From assembly GCA_030615365.1 (NCBI GenBank), contig JAUWZM010000019.1, positions 1 through 37,374 of the forward strand: a stretch of 37,374 nucleotides of DNA, given 5' to 3'. This document shows, piece after piece, positions 7,442-14,858 of the stretch. The number at the start of each line of letters is the position of its first letter. Within the stretch, counting starts at the first letter, position 1. Below the pieces are notes generated by a model. The model was not told where the DNA came from, did not search any database, and worked only from the letters and a program-made list of their open reading frames with translations. Made by a program: the position numbers and the translations under genes. This DNA comes from Candidatus Aerophobota bacterium (GTDB taxonomy: Bacteria > Aerophobota > Aerophobia > Aerophobales > B3-G15).

Positions 7442-8431
7442 ATGGAAAAGGATAGGAAAATAATAATTATTGGTTTTGGCTCAATTGGGAGGAGGCACTA
7501 TCAGAATCTATTAAAACTCAGGTATAAAAATGTTTATGCTTATGATATTGACCCCAAAAAAATTCCTCCAAGAGCAAGAACTATTTCAAAGCTAACCGCT
7601 AAAGAACTCGGTCCTTTTAGAATAGTTTTCATTTGCACCCCTACCCATTTACATATCAAAACTGCTTTAATGGCCGCTGAAGCTAAATGCTATCTTTTTA
7701 TTGAAAAGCCTCTTTCTCATAATCTAAGGAATATTGAGAAATTAATTGAGGTTTGCCAGAAGAATAAACTGAAAACAATGATTGCTTGCAACCTAAGGTT
7801 TAATCCTTGTCTTAGGAAGATAAAGGAACTTCTTGATAGTGGTTACCTTGGGAGAGTATATGCTATTTATCTGGATTACGGTCGTTACCTACCCTATCAG
7901 CGCTTAGAGGTTGATTATAGAGAGATATATGCTGCTAACAAAAAAATGGGTGGGGGTATAATTCTGGACGATATCCATGACTTTGATTTGCTTTTTTGGT
8001 TCAACAATTTTAAAAAAGTAAAAAGAACCAATATTATCTTTGACAAACTTAGTAATCTAAAAATTGATGTTGAAGATATTGCCAATATCACCTTTCTCTT
8101 TGAAAACAGGGTTTTAGGTAATATCAGATGCGATTATCTTCAAAAGCGAAAACAGAGAAGCTGCAGGATTATTGGAGAGAACGGGAACCTTGCCTGGGAT
8201 TTTAGAGAAAATGCAGTTTATTTTGAATATTTTGACAAAAATCGAGTGGGAGGTGCAAGAGAGCAAAAAAAAAAGATTTTTCAAGCTTCCCTCTTTGATT
8301 CTAATAATATGTATATTGATGAGATTAAATATTTTCTCAGGATGGTAAAAAGTTCACAAGATACTTTCAATAACCTAAAAAAAGCTCAGGAGCTTTTGAA
8401 GGTAATATTAAAGAATAAACAGGAATTATGA
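7442..8431 (+). CDS. Gfo/Idh/MocA family oxidoreductase
   Basis: The 329-residue protein begins with a Rossmann fold (IIIIGFGSIGRRHYQNL) and carries the family signature EKPLSHN with E88-K89-P90. The C-terminal half is the beta-sheet substrate domain, with DDIHDFDLLFWF in the place of the usual catalytic histidine helix (GGGIILDDIHD). Family members oxidise or reduce sugars or sugar nucleotides with NAD(P). Paired with the upstream aminotransferase it could oxidise a hydroxyl that is then aminated, by inference. Its stop overlaps the next ATG by four bases. Confidence 0.85.
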   Translation: MEKDRKIIIIGFGSIGRRHYQNLLKLRYKNVYAYDIDPKKIPPRARTISKLTAKELGPFRIVFICTPTHLHIKTALMAAEAKCYLFIEKPLSHNLRNIEKLIEVCQKNKLKTMIACNLRFNPCLRKIKELLDSGYLGRVYAIYLDYGRYLPYQRLEVDYREIYAANKKMGGGIILDDIHDFDLLFWFNNFKKVKRTNIIFDKLSNLKIDVEDIANITFLFENRVLGNIRCDYLQKRKQRSCRIIGENGNLAWDFRENAVYFEYFDKNRVGGAREQKKKIFQASLFDSNNMYIDEIKYFLRMVKSSQDTFNNLKKAQELLKVILKNKQEL

Positions 8432-9195
8432 AGAATCAGATTTTTCTTCAAGCTAGGATGGGCTCTACCAGGTTGCCGGGTAAGGTTCTGTTGCAAATAA
8501 ATGGAAAAACAATTATTGAGATTCTCGTAGAAAGAGTGAAAAAAATTAACGATATTGAGAAGATTATTATTGTGACTACAAAAAATAAAAGGGACGACTA
8601 CCTTATAAGAGAGGCTAAAAGATTAAAGTTGGCTTACTTTCGGGGAAGCGAAGAGAACGTTCTGGACAGATTTTTCAAAGCCAGCTTGGAGTTCAAGCCA
8701 GATAATATAATAAGAATTACCGGGGATTGTCCTTTAATGGATTTTGACTTAATAACTCGAGGACTAAAGATTTTCAAGAAGGGAGATTGCGATATTTTGA
8801 GTAATCATCGAATGAGGACTTTTCCTGATGGCATAGATTTTGAAGTATTTAAAGCTAGCGCCCTTAAAATTGCCTGGGATGATAATTTCATAAAATCCAA
8901 TGAGGATAGGGAGAGATTTGATAGAATCTTTTTACCTCCCACTAGCTACCTTCTCAGCAAAAAGAAGTTTAAACATAAAGATTTGATCTCTAAAAAGAAT
9001 TTAGCCCATATCAGGTTGACGATAGATTACAAAGAGGATTTTGACCTAATAAAAATAATCTACCAGAGTCTTTCTAAACAAAACAAATACTTTATCTTGA
9101 AAGATATTCTAAGATTCCTAAAGAACAATGCTCAACTTTTGAATCTAAACAAAAAATACATCTGCCTGGATTACGGATTGAGAATCGAAGAATAG
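8428..9195 (+). CDS. SpsF-like cytidylyltransferase (probable nonulosonic acid activation)
   Basis: The 255-residue protein opens with the nucleotidyltransferase loop QARMGSTRLPGKVLLQINGK and has RITGDCPLMD as its metal-binding segment near residue 95. This is the CMP-Kdo synthetase-like family of SpsF in Bacillus spore coat synthesis, where it is encoded with NeuB-, PseC- and PseG-like proteins. The best proposal is activation of the nonulosonic acid as its CMP form, filling the PseF role. It overlaps the Gfo/Idh gene by four bases. A decayed NeuB fragment follows at once, suggesting the original order was SpsF then NeuB. Confidence 0.75.
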   Translation: MKNQIFLQARMGSTRLPGKVLLQINGKTIIEILVERVKKINDIEKIIIVTTKNKRDDYLIREAKRLKLAYFRGSEENVLDRFFKASLEFKPDNIIRITGDCPLMDFDLITRGLKIFKKGDCDILSNHRMRTFPDGIDFEVFKASALKIAWDDNFIKSNEDRERFDRIFLPPTSYLLSKKKFKHKDLISKKNLAHIRLTIDYKEDFDLIKIIYQSLSKQNKYFILKDILRFLKNNAQLLNLNKKYICLDYGLRIEE

Positions 9196-9199
9196 TTTT

Positions 9200-9408
9200 A
9201 TGACAAATTAAAGTTGAGGAAAAATAATTGGTGAGGTAAAATCTTGTTTCATCTTTAGTTGAAGTAGAAGCAACTTATGCCGGGTAGAAGCGCCAAAACG
9301 TTATTGAAAATGCTAGCTAATCATAGCAAAGGTGCAGCTAAATTTCAAACTTTCTTAACTGATGATGTCGATAAAATGACGAGCAAAAATCTAGCTTCTT
9401 TAATCTGA
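9200..9408 (+). pseudogene. Decayed N-terminal fragment of a NeuB-family synthase
   Basis: Pieces in different frames match the start of the intact NeuB-family gene at 11466. CTTGTTTCAT at 9244-9253 equals the same string in that gene. Next comes VEVEATYAG (9258-9284), corresponding to VEPGATHTG. After a frameshift, an ORF from ATG 9277 to TGA 9406 reads SAKTLLKML..GAAKFQTFLTDD..MTSKN, corresponding to SAKKLAKIS..DAVKFQTIETDE..MSSKD. At least two frameshifts are needed and the remaining three quarters of the gene are gone. It is therefore a relic of a third NeuB paralogue. Confidence 0.75.
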
Positions 9409-9421
9409 AGAAGCTAGATTT
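9387..9421 (+). terminator. Perfect 14-base stem-loop
   Basis: AAATCTAGCTTCTT (9387-9400) and its exact reverse complement (9408-9421) enclose a 7-base loop. It overlaps the end of the NeuB relic and precedes the amidotransferase ribosome site by about 30 bases. The stem is AT-rich and lacks a T-run, so it may be a weak terminator, an mRNA-processing hairpin, or the scar of a deletion. Confidence 0.45.
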
Positions 9422-9462
9422 AAAGAATTTAGTTTGATAAAATTAATTTGGGAGGTAAACTC

Positions 9463-10581
9463 ATGAGATATTGCAGAAAATGTGTCCAACCAGATACAAG
9501 ACCGAAGATATATTTCAATCAAGAGGGTATTTGTGGCGCTTGTTTGTGGGAAGAAGAAAAGAAGAAAATTGACTGGGAAAAACGGATAAAGGAGCTTGAA
9601 GAAATAACTGAATGGGCAAAAAAAGAGGCAAAAAGCCGAGGTACTTATGATTGTGCTCTGGGGGTAAGTGGTGGTAAAGACACCACATTCACCGCATTAT
9701 ACGCTAAAGATAAGTTAGGTTTGAACTGTTTGCTCGTTAATGCTGCCCCAGCCCAGATAACCGAGATAGGTCAGCACAACATAGATAATCTGTTGAGTCT
9801 GGGCTTTGATATGATAACCCTCAAGGTCAATCCGAAGGTCTTGAGGAAGCTGATAAAAAGGGATTTCTATAAATACCTTAACAGTAGCAAGCCTACTGAG
9901 TATATCCTCTGGTCAAGTACTTTTCGCATAGCTCTTTCTTATAATATCCCTCTGATTATACAGGGAGAGAATGAAGCCCTGACGCTGGGAGTAAGGGAGG
10001 GACTCAACTTAGATGGCGATGCAATGGGAGTGCGTAAAATCAATACTCTGGCAGGTGGTGATGCGTTTAAGGAATATATAGGAGACGGGATTGAGAAGAA
10101 AGACTTGTTAATGTATCAATTCCCTGACCCTAAATTATTTCAAGAGGCAGATATCCGAGCTATCTATTTACAATATTATGCTAAAGAGTGGTCTCGTGTA
10201 GGCAATGCAGAGTTTGCAATCAAGTATGGTATGAAACTAAGAGATGATGATTTACATAATCTGGGTAGGATACACAGGTTTTGCCAGTTGGACTCTGATT
10301 TTCATATGGTCAACCAGATGTTTAAATTCGTAAAACTTGGCTTTGGCTTTGCCACAGATGAGGTCTGCTATGATATAAGGGAAGGTCGGATTACGAGGGA
10401 AGAGGGCTTTAAACTCATTAAGGAGTATGATGGTCTGTGTGGGGATAAGTATATCAAGGGATTCTGTGATTATATAGGAATTGATGTTAAGGAATTTTGG
10501 CGAGTGGTGGAGAGATTCAGGGATGAAGAATTGTTTGAAAAGACAAATGGGAAATGGAGACTAAAAAGTAATCATCAATAA
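9463..10581 (+). CDS. N-acetyl sugar amidotransferase (PseA/WbpG family)
   Basis: ATP-PP-loop enzyme that puts an amidino or related nitrogen group on N-acetyl sugars, usually with a glutaminase partner or free ammonia. Visible are a zinc site from C4, C7, C24 and C27 (MRYCRKC..GICGAC) and the PP-loop GVSGGKDT at 67-74. The sequence IQGENEALTLG is also typical. PseA converts Pse5Ac7Ac to its acetamidino form in Campylobacter, so this fits the pseudaminic context. I place the start at ATG 9463, seven bases after GGGAGGT (9450-9456); the in-frame TTG at 9448 lies in front of that site. No HisH/HisF-type partner is seen nearby. Confidence 0.87.
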   Translation: MRYCRKCVQPDTRPKIYFNQEGICGACLWEEEKKKIDWEKRIKELEEITEWAKKEAKSRGTYDCALGVSGGKDTTFTALYAKDKLGLNCLLVNAAPAQITEIGQHNIDNLLSLGFDMITLKVNPKVLRKLIKRDFYKYLNSSKPTEYILWSSTFRIALSYNIPLIIQGENEALTLGVREGLNLDGDAMGVRKINTLAGGDAFKEYIGDGIEKKDLLMYQFPDPKLFQEADIRAIYLQYYAKEWSRVGNAEFAIKYGMKLRDDDLHNLGRIHRFCQLDSDFHMVNQMFKFVKLGFGFATDEVCYDIREGRITREEGFKLIKEYDGLCGDKYIKGFCDYIGIDVKEFWRVVERFRDEELFEKTNGKWRLKSNHQ

Positions 10582-10601
10582 AAACGGAGTAAAGAATTTA
10601 A

Positions 10602-11360
10602 ATGATTAAATACGGAATAAAACTCTGGAGCTCGAATAAGAAGCTTTTAGAGCAATCCATTGATCTATTTAAAGAAAAGAAAATTGATTTTGTAGAAGTT
10701 TATACGGTCTTTAATTCATTTAAGTTAGAGAAACTGGAAATTCTTAGGGAACTCCCTGTCATTCTTCATGCTCCTCATTCTAAGCACAATTTTAATGTTC
10801 TTCAGTTGGGTGAACTAAAGATAAAATTATTTAATAATCTGGTTACTAAGATGGCAGATCTTTTGGATTCAAAATACATCATTTTACACGCTGGGATCGG
10901 TCAATCTCAAGAGATGTTTAAGAAAAATATCAACAAAATCTACGACCAAATAATTCTGATAGAAAACATGCCCAAGTTGGCTTTAAGTGGTAAAATTTGT
11001 TTCGGCTATAGCTTAAAACAACTTGAATTTATTAAGAATGCTTGTGGACTGAACATCTGTTTGGATTTAGCTCATGCCATTAAGAGTGCTGTGTCTCAAA
11101 ATATAGATTACAGAGAGTATATAGAATTGTTGATTTCTAAATTGAATCCTTTCTATTTCCATATTTGTGGAGGCGAAACCAGTAACGAGAAAGATGAGCA
11201 TCTTAATCTTAGCCAGGGAGACTTTGACTTTAAATGGATTAAAAAAATGATTTTACGTTTAGCTGAAAAGAAAAACATATATTTAGTGTTTGAAGTACCT
11301 AAGGAAGGAGGTAGTTTAAAAAATGATACTAGAAATATTGATTATTTTGCAGGGATTTAG
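10602..11360 (+). CDS. Xylose isomerase-like TIM-barrel protein
   Basis: The 252-residue protein has the order of strands and metal-site motifs of the AP endonuclease 2 / xylose isomerase-like barrel: VILHAPHSKHNF, YIILHAGIG, LIENMP, ICLDLAHAI, YFHICGG and VFEVPKEGG near the C-terminus. Acidic and histidine residues at these strand ends usually bind divalent metals for sugar isomerisation or epimerisation, or for phosphodiester cleavage. In a sugar cluster an isomerase or epimerase role is more likely than DNA repair. It lies 20 bases after the amidotransferase gene. The substrate is unknown. Confidence 0.75.
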   Translation: MIKYGIKLWSSNKKLLEQSIDLFKEKKIDFVEVYTVFNSFKLEKLEILRELPVILHAPHSKHNFNVLQLGELKIKLFNNLVTKMADLLDSKYIILHAGIGQSQEMFKKNINKIYDQIILIENMPKLALSGKICFGYSLKQLEFIKNACGLNICLDLAHAIKSAVSQNIDYREYIELLISKLNPFYFHICGGETSNEKDEHLNLSQGDFDFKWIKKMILRLAEKKNIYLVFEVPKEGGSLKNDTRNIDYFAGI

Positions 11361-11365
11361 CGGGA

Positions 11366-11392
11366 ATTCCTCATCTCCGCAGGTGAGGATGA
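11366..11392 (+). terminator. Hairpin between TIM-barrel gene and NeuB-family gene
   Basis: CCTCATCTCCGCAGGTGAGGATGAG can pair as CTCATC/GATGAG or as CCTCA/TGAGG, just past the stop at 11360. It precedes a new promoter at 11418-11426, which suggests a transcription boundary. No T-run follows directly. Confidence 0.4.
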
Positions 11393-11417
11393 GAACAAGT
11401 GCACATCTTTTCTATTT

Positions 11418-11426
11418 TGATATAAT
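11418..11426 (+). promoter_or_regulatory. Extended -10 promoter before the NeuB-family gene
   Basis: TGATATAAT is an ideal extended -10 (TG-N-TATAAT). The -35 region about 17 bases upstream is weak, as is common for this class. The NeuB-family ATG is at 11466 behind TAGGAGA. It would drive the second half of the nonulosonate cluster independently. Confidence 0.5.
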
Positions 11427-11465
11427 AAAAAAGATGAAAACGTTTCATTAATATAGGAGATATAA

Positions 11466-12509
11466 ATGAGAACAGTTAAGCAAGTGAAAATTGGGGACAA
11501 AATTGTGGGAGATGGCTATCCTTGTTTCATTTCAGTTGAGCCAGGGGCTACTCACACTGGATTGGAAAGTGCAAAGAAATTGGCTAAAATATCTAAAGAG
11601 GCAGGTGCTGATGCAGTAAAGTTTCAAACGATAGAGACAGATGAGATAATGTCCTCCAAAGATATGGAGATAGAATATCAGACGCCAAATGGTAAAAGAA
11701 AGGAAAGTATATATGCTGCATTAAAGAGGAGAGAGCTTAGTTTTGATGAATGGAAGGAATTGAAAAGATACTGTGATAATTTAGGAATCTTGTTTATCTC
11801 TACTCCCAGTGGAGCCCGTACTGTAGATTTACTTGCAGAGATGAAAGTAGCGGCTATCAAAGTATCTAAATCTGATGTGAATAACCGTTATCTGATAAAG
11901 TTGATTGCAGAAAAAGGGTTGCCGGTTATCATGGATGCAAGGGAAAAATTTGAAGATGTGGAAAATGGTATTAGAATCTTAGAAGAAAAAGGTATCAAGG
12001 ATATTATTATAATGCATTGCCCCTCGGGATATCCGGCAGAGTATGCAGGAATACATTTAAGTGTTATTCCTTATATTAAAGGGATATTTGGCTATCCGGT
12101 TGCCTATTCCGATCATTCGGTGGGTGATTACATGAATTATGTTGCTTTAGGAATGGGAGCAAATTTTTTAGAGAAAACTATTTCTCTGAATAAATCCACC
12201 AATGCGGTAGAGCACTATATGTCTTTAGAACCCGAAGAGGTAACCCAATTTGTAAGGAAAATCCGCAAAATAGAACAAGCCTTTGGAAACCCCAGAATAA
12301 TTTTCAATTCCAGGGTAAAAAAGGAAAACCGAAGAAGTATTATGTCCGCTCGAAAGATTAAAAAGGGGAAAATTATAGAAGAAGAAGATTTGGCCTTTAA
12401 ACGACCAGGTATCCATTTATCTGTGGAGCGGTACGAAGAAGCAATAGGGAAAAAAGCTGCTCGTGATATAGAAGCAGATATCTTTATCTCTGAAAATGAT
12501 TTTGAATGA
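11466..12509 (+). CDS. NeuB-family nonulosonic acid synthase with SAF domain
   Basis: Condenses phosphoenolpyruvate with a hexosamine to form a nine-carbon acid (sialic, legionaminic or related). The 347-residue protein has the NeuB barrel: SVEPGATHTG, AGADAVKFQT, ISTPSG, IKVSKSD, and the metal/PEP region AYSDHSVGD. The EKTISLNKS segment is where sialate synthases have EKHFTLD. The C-terminal 60 residues form a SAF (antifreeze-like) domain (SARKIKKGKIIEEEDLAFKRPG). It is clearly different from the PseI at 14855, with SDVN replacing the usual S-x-E-x-x-N, so it may use another acceptor. Its end overlaps the kinase gene by 14 bases. Confidence 0.85.
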   Translation: MRTVKQVKIGDKIVGDGYPCFISVEPGATHTGLESAKKLAKISKEAGADAVKFQTIETDEIMSSKDMEIEYQTPNGKRKESIYAALKRRELSFDEWKELKRYCDNLGILFISTPSGARTVDLLAEMKVAAIKVSKSDVNNRYLIKLIAEKGLPVIMDAREKFEDVENGIRILEEKGIKDIIIMHCPSGYPAEYAGIHLSVIPYIKGIFGYPVAYSDHSVGDYMNYVALGMGANFLEKTISLNKSTNAVEHYMSLEPEEVTQFVRKIRKIEQAFGNPRIIFNSRVKKENRRSIMSARKIKKGKIIEEEDLAFKRPGIHLSVERYEEAIGKKAARDIEADIFISENDFE

Positions 12510-13437
12510 ACCTTTACTAAAAAAATATTTGCGAGAATTTTATTTAGAAAAAGGAGAGAGTATTTCTTCTTTCAATGAAGCAAATGGTTATGCTATTAAC
12601 TCGCAGAATTTCGTTATCACTTTATCTTCAGGGAGACAGTTGTTTTTGAAGATTATTAAAGATTATAATAAAATCACTTTAACTAAATTAAAAATTTTAA
12701 ATGAGTGTTTTAAAAAGAAAGTAAAAGTCTTGGAGATAATAAAAGGCAGAAGAGGTGAGCTTTACATTACTAAGGAAAACTTTCTATTGGTGGTGTTCAG
12801 GTATTATTTGGGAGCGAAATGTCAATTTACATCCGAGCAAATATTCTCTGCCGGTGAAAATTTAGCTCGTTTAAATCAGCAGCTTATCTACTTTAATTAT
12901 ATTTTTAAGCGCAGTAAATTATATAACGATTTAAATGTGGAGGAAATTGAACAAATAGTACAGAGCAGTAATAGGGATGATAATTTTATCCAAAAAGCTT
13001 TTTCGATATCCCAAAAATTACTGAATCTATACAAGTGCATTAATGAAAAGCTTAATTCTAAAAGAAATAGTACACAACTTGTACATATGGATTACCATAC
13101 TCAAAATGTTCTATTTAAAAACCGGGAAGTAGAAGTGATACTTGATTTTGACTTTGTAGTAACAGCACCAAAATTACTATCTATTGGTTTTGCTTGTGAT
13201 AGATTTTCAAGAGATATTGAAGAAATGGGGTTATTTCTTGAAGGATACAGAAAAATAGATAAGACTTTGTCTTCCGAACTGTTAAAACTTATTCCCTTTT
13301 ACGCTAAGAGGGAAGCTCTGCATAGGATAAATTATATACTACGAAGACATTTTTTTCATAAAGACAGGAAGTGGGATTTTGAATTAGATAAACAGGTTGG
13401 CATTTTGCAAGGAATAGATAATGAATGTAAGCTATAA
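12496..13437 (+). CDS. APH-fold phosphotransferase (sugar or small-molecule kinase)
   Basis: The 313-residue protein shows the aminoglycoside phosphotransferase / homoserine kinase II fold. Ordered motifs are an ATP lysine K52 in LFLKII, the catalytic loop H197-M-D199-Y-H-T-Q-N204 and the metal motif D217-F-D219. All key residues are present. Antibiotic resistance is unlikely given its position; it probably phosphorylates a sugar or amino-alcohol precursor, as HSK-type kinases do in other glycan clusters. It starts inside the last codons of the NeuB-family gene (14-base overlap), which implies tight coupling to that synthase. Confidence 0.75.
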   Translation: MILNEPLLKKYLREFYLEKGESISSFNEANGYAINSQNFVITLSSGRQLFLKIIKDYNKITLTKLKILNECFKKKVKVLEIIKGRRGELYITKENFLLVVFRYYLGAKCQFTSEQIFSAGENLARLNQQLIYFNYIFKRSKLYNDLNVEEIEQIVQSSNRDDNFIQKAFSISQKLLNLYKCINEKLNSKRNSTQLVHMDYHTQNVLFKNREVEVILDFDFVVTAPKLLSIGFACDRFSRDIEEMGLFLEGYRKIDKTLSSELLKLIPFYAKREALHRINYILRRHFFHKDRKWDFELDKQVGILQGIDNECKL

Positions 13438-13466
13438 AATAATATGTTTTTGGGGGAAATTCTAAA

Positions 13467-14147
13467 ATGGATCAGGAGACCATTAGAAAACAGAATATAG
13501 AGTTTTTGATAGATGAATCTGATTATTTTCTTGATTGGGCTTTTGCTGAGTTTAAAGAAAAAGTTTTTGCTACCACTGCTTTTGGTGCCAATGGGTTGGT
13601 TTTGTTAGATCTAATTAAGAAGAAAAAAAGGGATATGCCTGTTTATTTTATTGACACTGGTTACCATTTTTCAGAAACCCTGGAAATCAAGGAGCATTAC
13701 AAGAAACAAGGTTTTAATATTATAGAGTTAAACTCTACTGTCGATGACCGGGAGAATTTACTTCAAAAATTTGGGTCAGATATATGCTGCCGGATAAGGA
13801 AAGTAGAGCCTCTAAGGAATCTCATGAAAGAAAAACAAGGTCATCTGTGGATAACTGCTCTTAGCTGGGATCAATCCGAAACACGTCGAAACATTAGATT
13901 TTTAGAACCTCAGGATAATAGTATTGTCAAATTCAACGCGATGCTTGCCTGGAAAGAAGACCAAATATGGCAGTATATACGAGAACATAACTTAACTTAC
14001 AACAAGCTTTATAATAAAGGTTACAAAAGTATTGGCTGTAAGCCTTGCACAACTCCGGTAGAGGATGAAGAGGATGGCCGAGCAGGGCGCTGGAGAGGAA
14101 GCGATAAAAAGGAATGTGGGTTGCATGTTCCTTTAAAAGGTGATTGA
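13467..14147 (+). CDS. cysH: Adenylylsulfate (APS) reductase, CysH family
   Basis: Reduces activated sulfate to sulfite. In 226 residues it has the iron-sulfur ligand pairs C107-C108 (DICCRIRKVEPL) and C191/C194 (SIGCKPCTTPVEDEEDGRAG), and the catalytic cysteine C217 in KKECGLH. The CC..CxxC pairs are the mark of the [4Fe-4S] APS-type reductase as opposed to the cluster-free PAPS type. It is intact. Assimilatory CysH normally sits with cysND, cysI or cysK; here the neighbours are an APH-fold kinase and a formyltransferase. Either it is a passenger or its sulfite feeds a sulfonated sugar, which is speculation. Confidence 0.87.
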   Translation: MDQETIRKQNIEFLIDESDYFLDWAFAEFKEKVFATTAFGANGLVLLDLIKKKKRDMPVYFIDTGYHFSETLEIKEHYKKQGFNIIELNSTVDDRENLLQKFGSDICCRIRKVEPLRNLMKEKQGHLWITALSWDQSETRRNIRFLEPQDNSIVKFNAMLAWKEDQIWQYIREHNLTYNKLYNKGYKSIGCKPCTTPVEDEEDGRAGRWRGSDKKECGLHVPLKGD

Positions 14148-14252
14148 TCGGTGCTATCTTGTCGGCATTATGCCAATGAAATGTAGGAAAATAACTTGTT
14201 TTGGTGGAAAGGGAAGTCTAAAGGATAGCAAATGTTTTAATAGGGGATTCTA

Positions 14253-14858
14253 ATGAAAGTCGTGTTTCTTTCGAATAATAAGATTTCTAATAATCTTATT
14301 AGTTGGCTCAAGACTACATCTGGAGAGGATGTAATTACTTATAATAAACCTGTAAGCACAGAGTTTCTAAAAAAGATATGTCCTGACTTTATAATCAGTT
14401 ACAATTACAAGTATATAATTAAAGAGGAAGTAGTAGATCGTATGAAGGGTAGAATTATTAATTTGCATATTTCATTACTTCCATATAACAGAGGAGCAGA
14501 TCCAAACGCATGGAGTTTCTTGGAAAGCACACCGAGGGGCATCACTATACATATGATAGACAAAAGCATAGATAAAGGACCCATTCTGGTACAAAAAGAA
14601 GTGTTCATCAACGAAAATAAGGAAACATTAAGAAGTTCTTATGAAAAGCTACATAAAGAAATTCAGGAACTTTTCAGGAGCTACTGGAATGACATTAAAT
14701 ACGAAAAAATAAAACCAAAACCACAGAATTCAAAGGGAAGCATGCACCATAAGAAAGATTTTAAAAAAATAGAGTATCTTTTAAGTGATAAAGGATGGGA
14801 CACACCCATTATGGAATTCAAGAAAAGATACGAAAGTTTAATTAGGGGACTAAGATAA
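14253..14858 (+). CDS. Formyltransferase family protein (sugar N-formyltransferase candidate)
   Basis: The 201-residue protein has the formyltetrahydrofolate-dependent transferase core: INLHISLLPYNRGADPNAW with N70 and H72, and D107 in IDKGPIL, giving the N-H-D catalytic set. It is far shorter than methionyl-tRNA formyltransferase (about 310) and lacks that C-terminal domain, so a role in making an N-formyl amino sugar is more likely. N-formyl groups are known on nonulosonic acids. It lies 105 bases after cysH, behind AGGGGATT. Its stop overlaps the probable start of pseI. Confidence 0.78.
   Translation: MKVVFLSNNKISNNLISWLKTTSGEDVITYNKPVSTEFLKKICPDFIISYNYKYIIKEEVVDRMKGRIINLHISLLPYNRGADPNAWSFLESTPRGITIHMIDKSIDKGPILVQKEVFINENKETLRSSYEKLHKEIQELFRSYWNDIKYEKIKPKPQNSKGSMHHKKDFKKIEYLLSDKGWDTPIMEFKKRYESLIRGLR

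Noticed and set aside
9448..9462. TTG start for the amidotransferase
   Set aside because: It would place the start before the ribosome site GGGAGGT at 9450-9456; ATG 9463 has correct spacing and the standard MRYCRKC beginning.
12496..13437. Aminoglycoside resistance gene
   Set aside because: The fold matches, but the gene overlaps a NeuB-family synthase in a sugar operon, and nothing points to antibiotic substrates.
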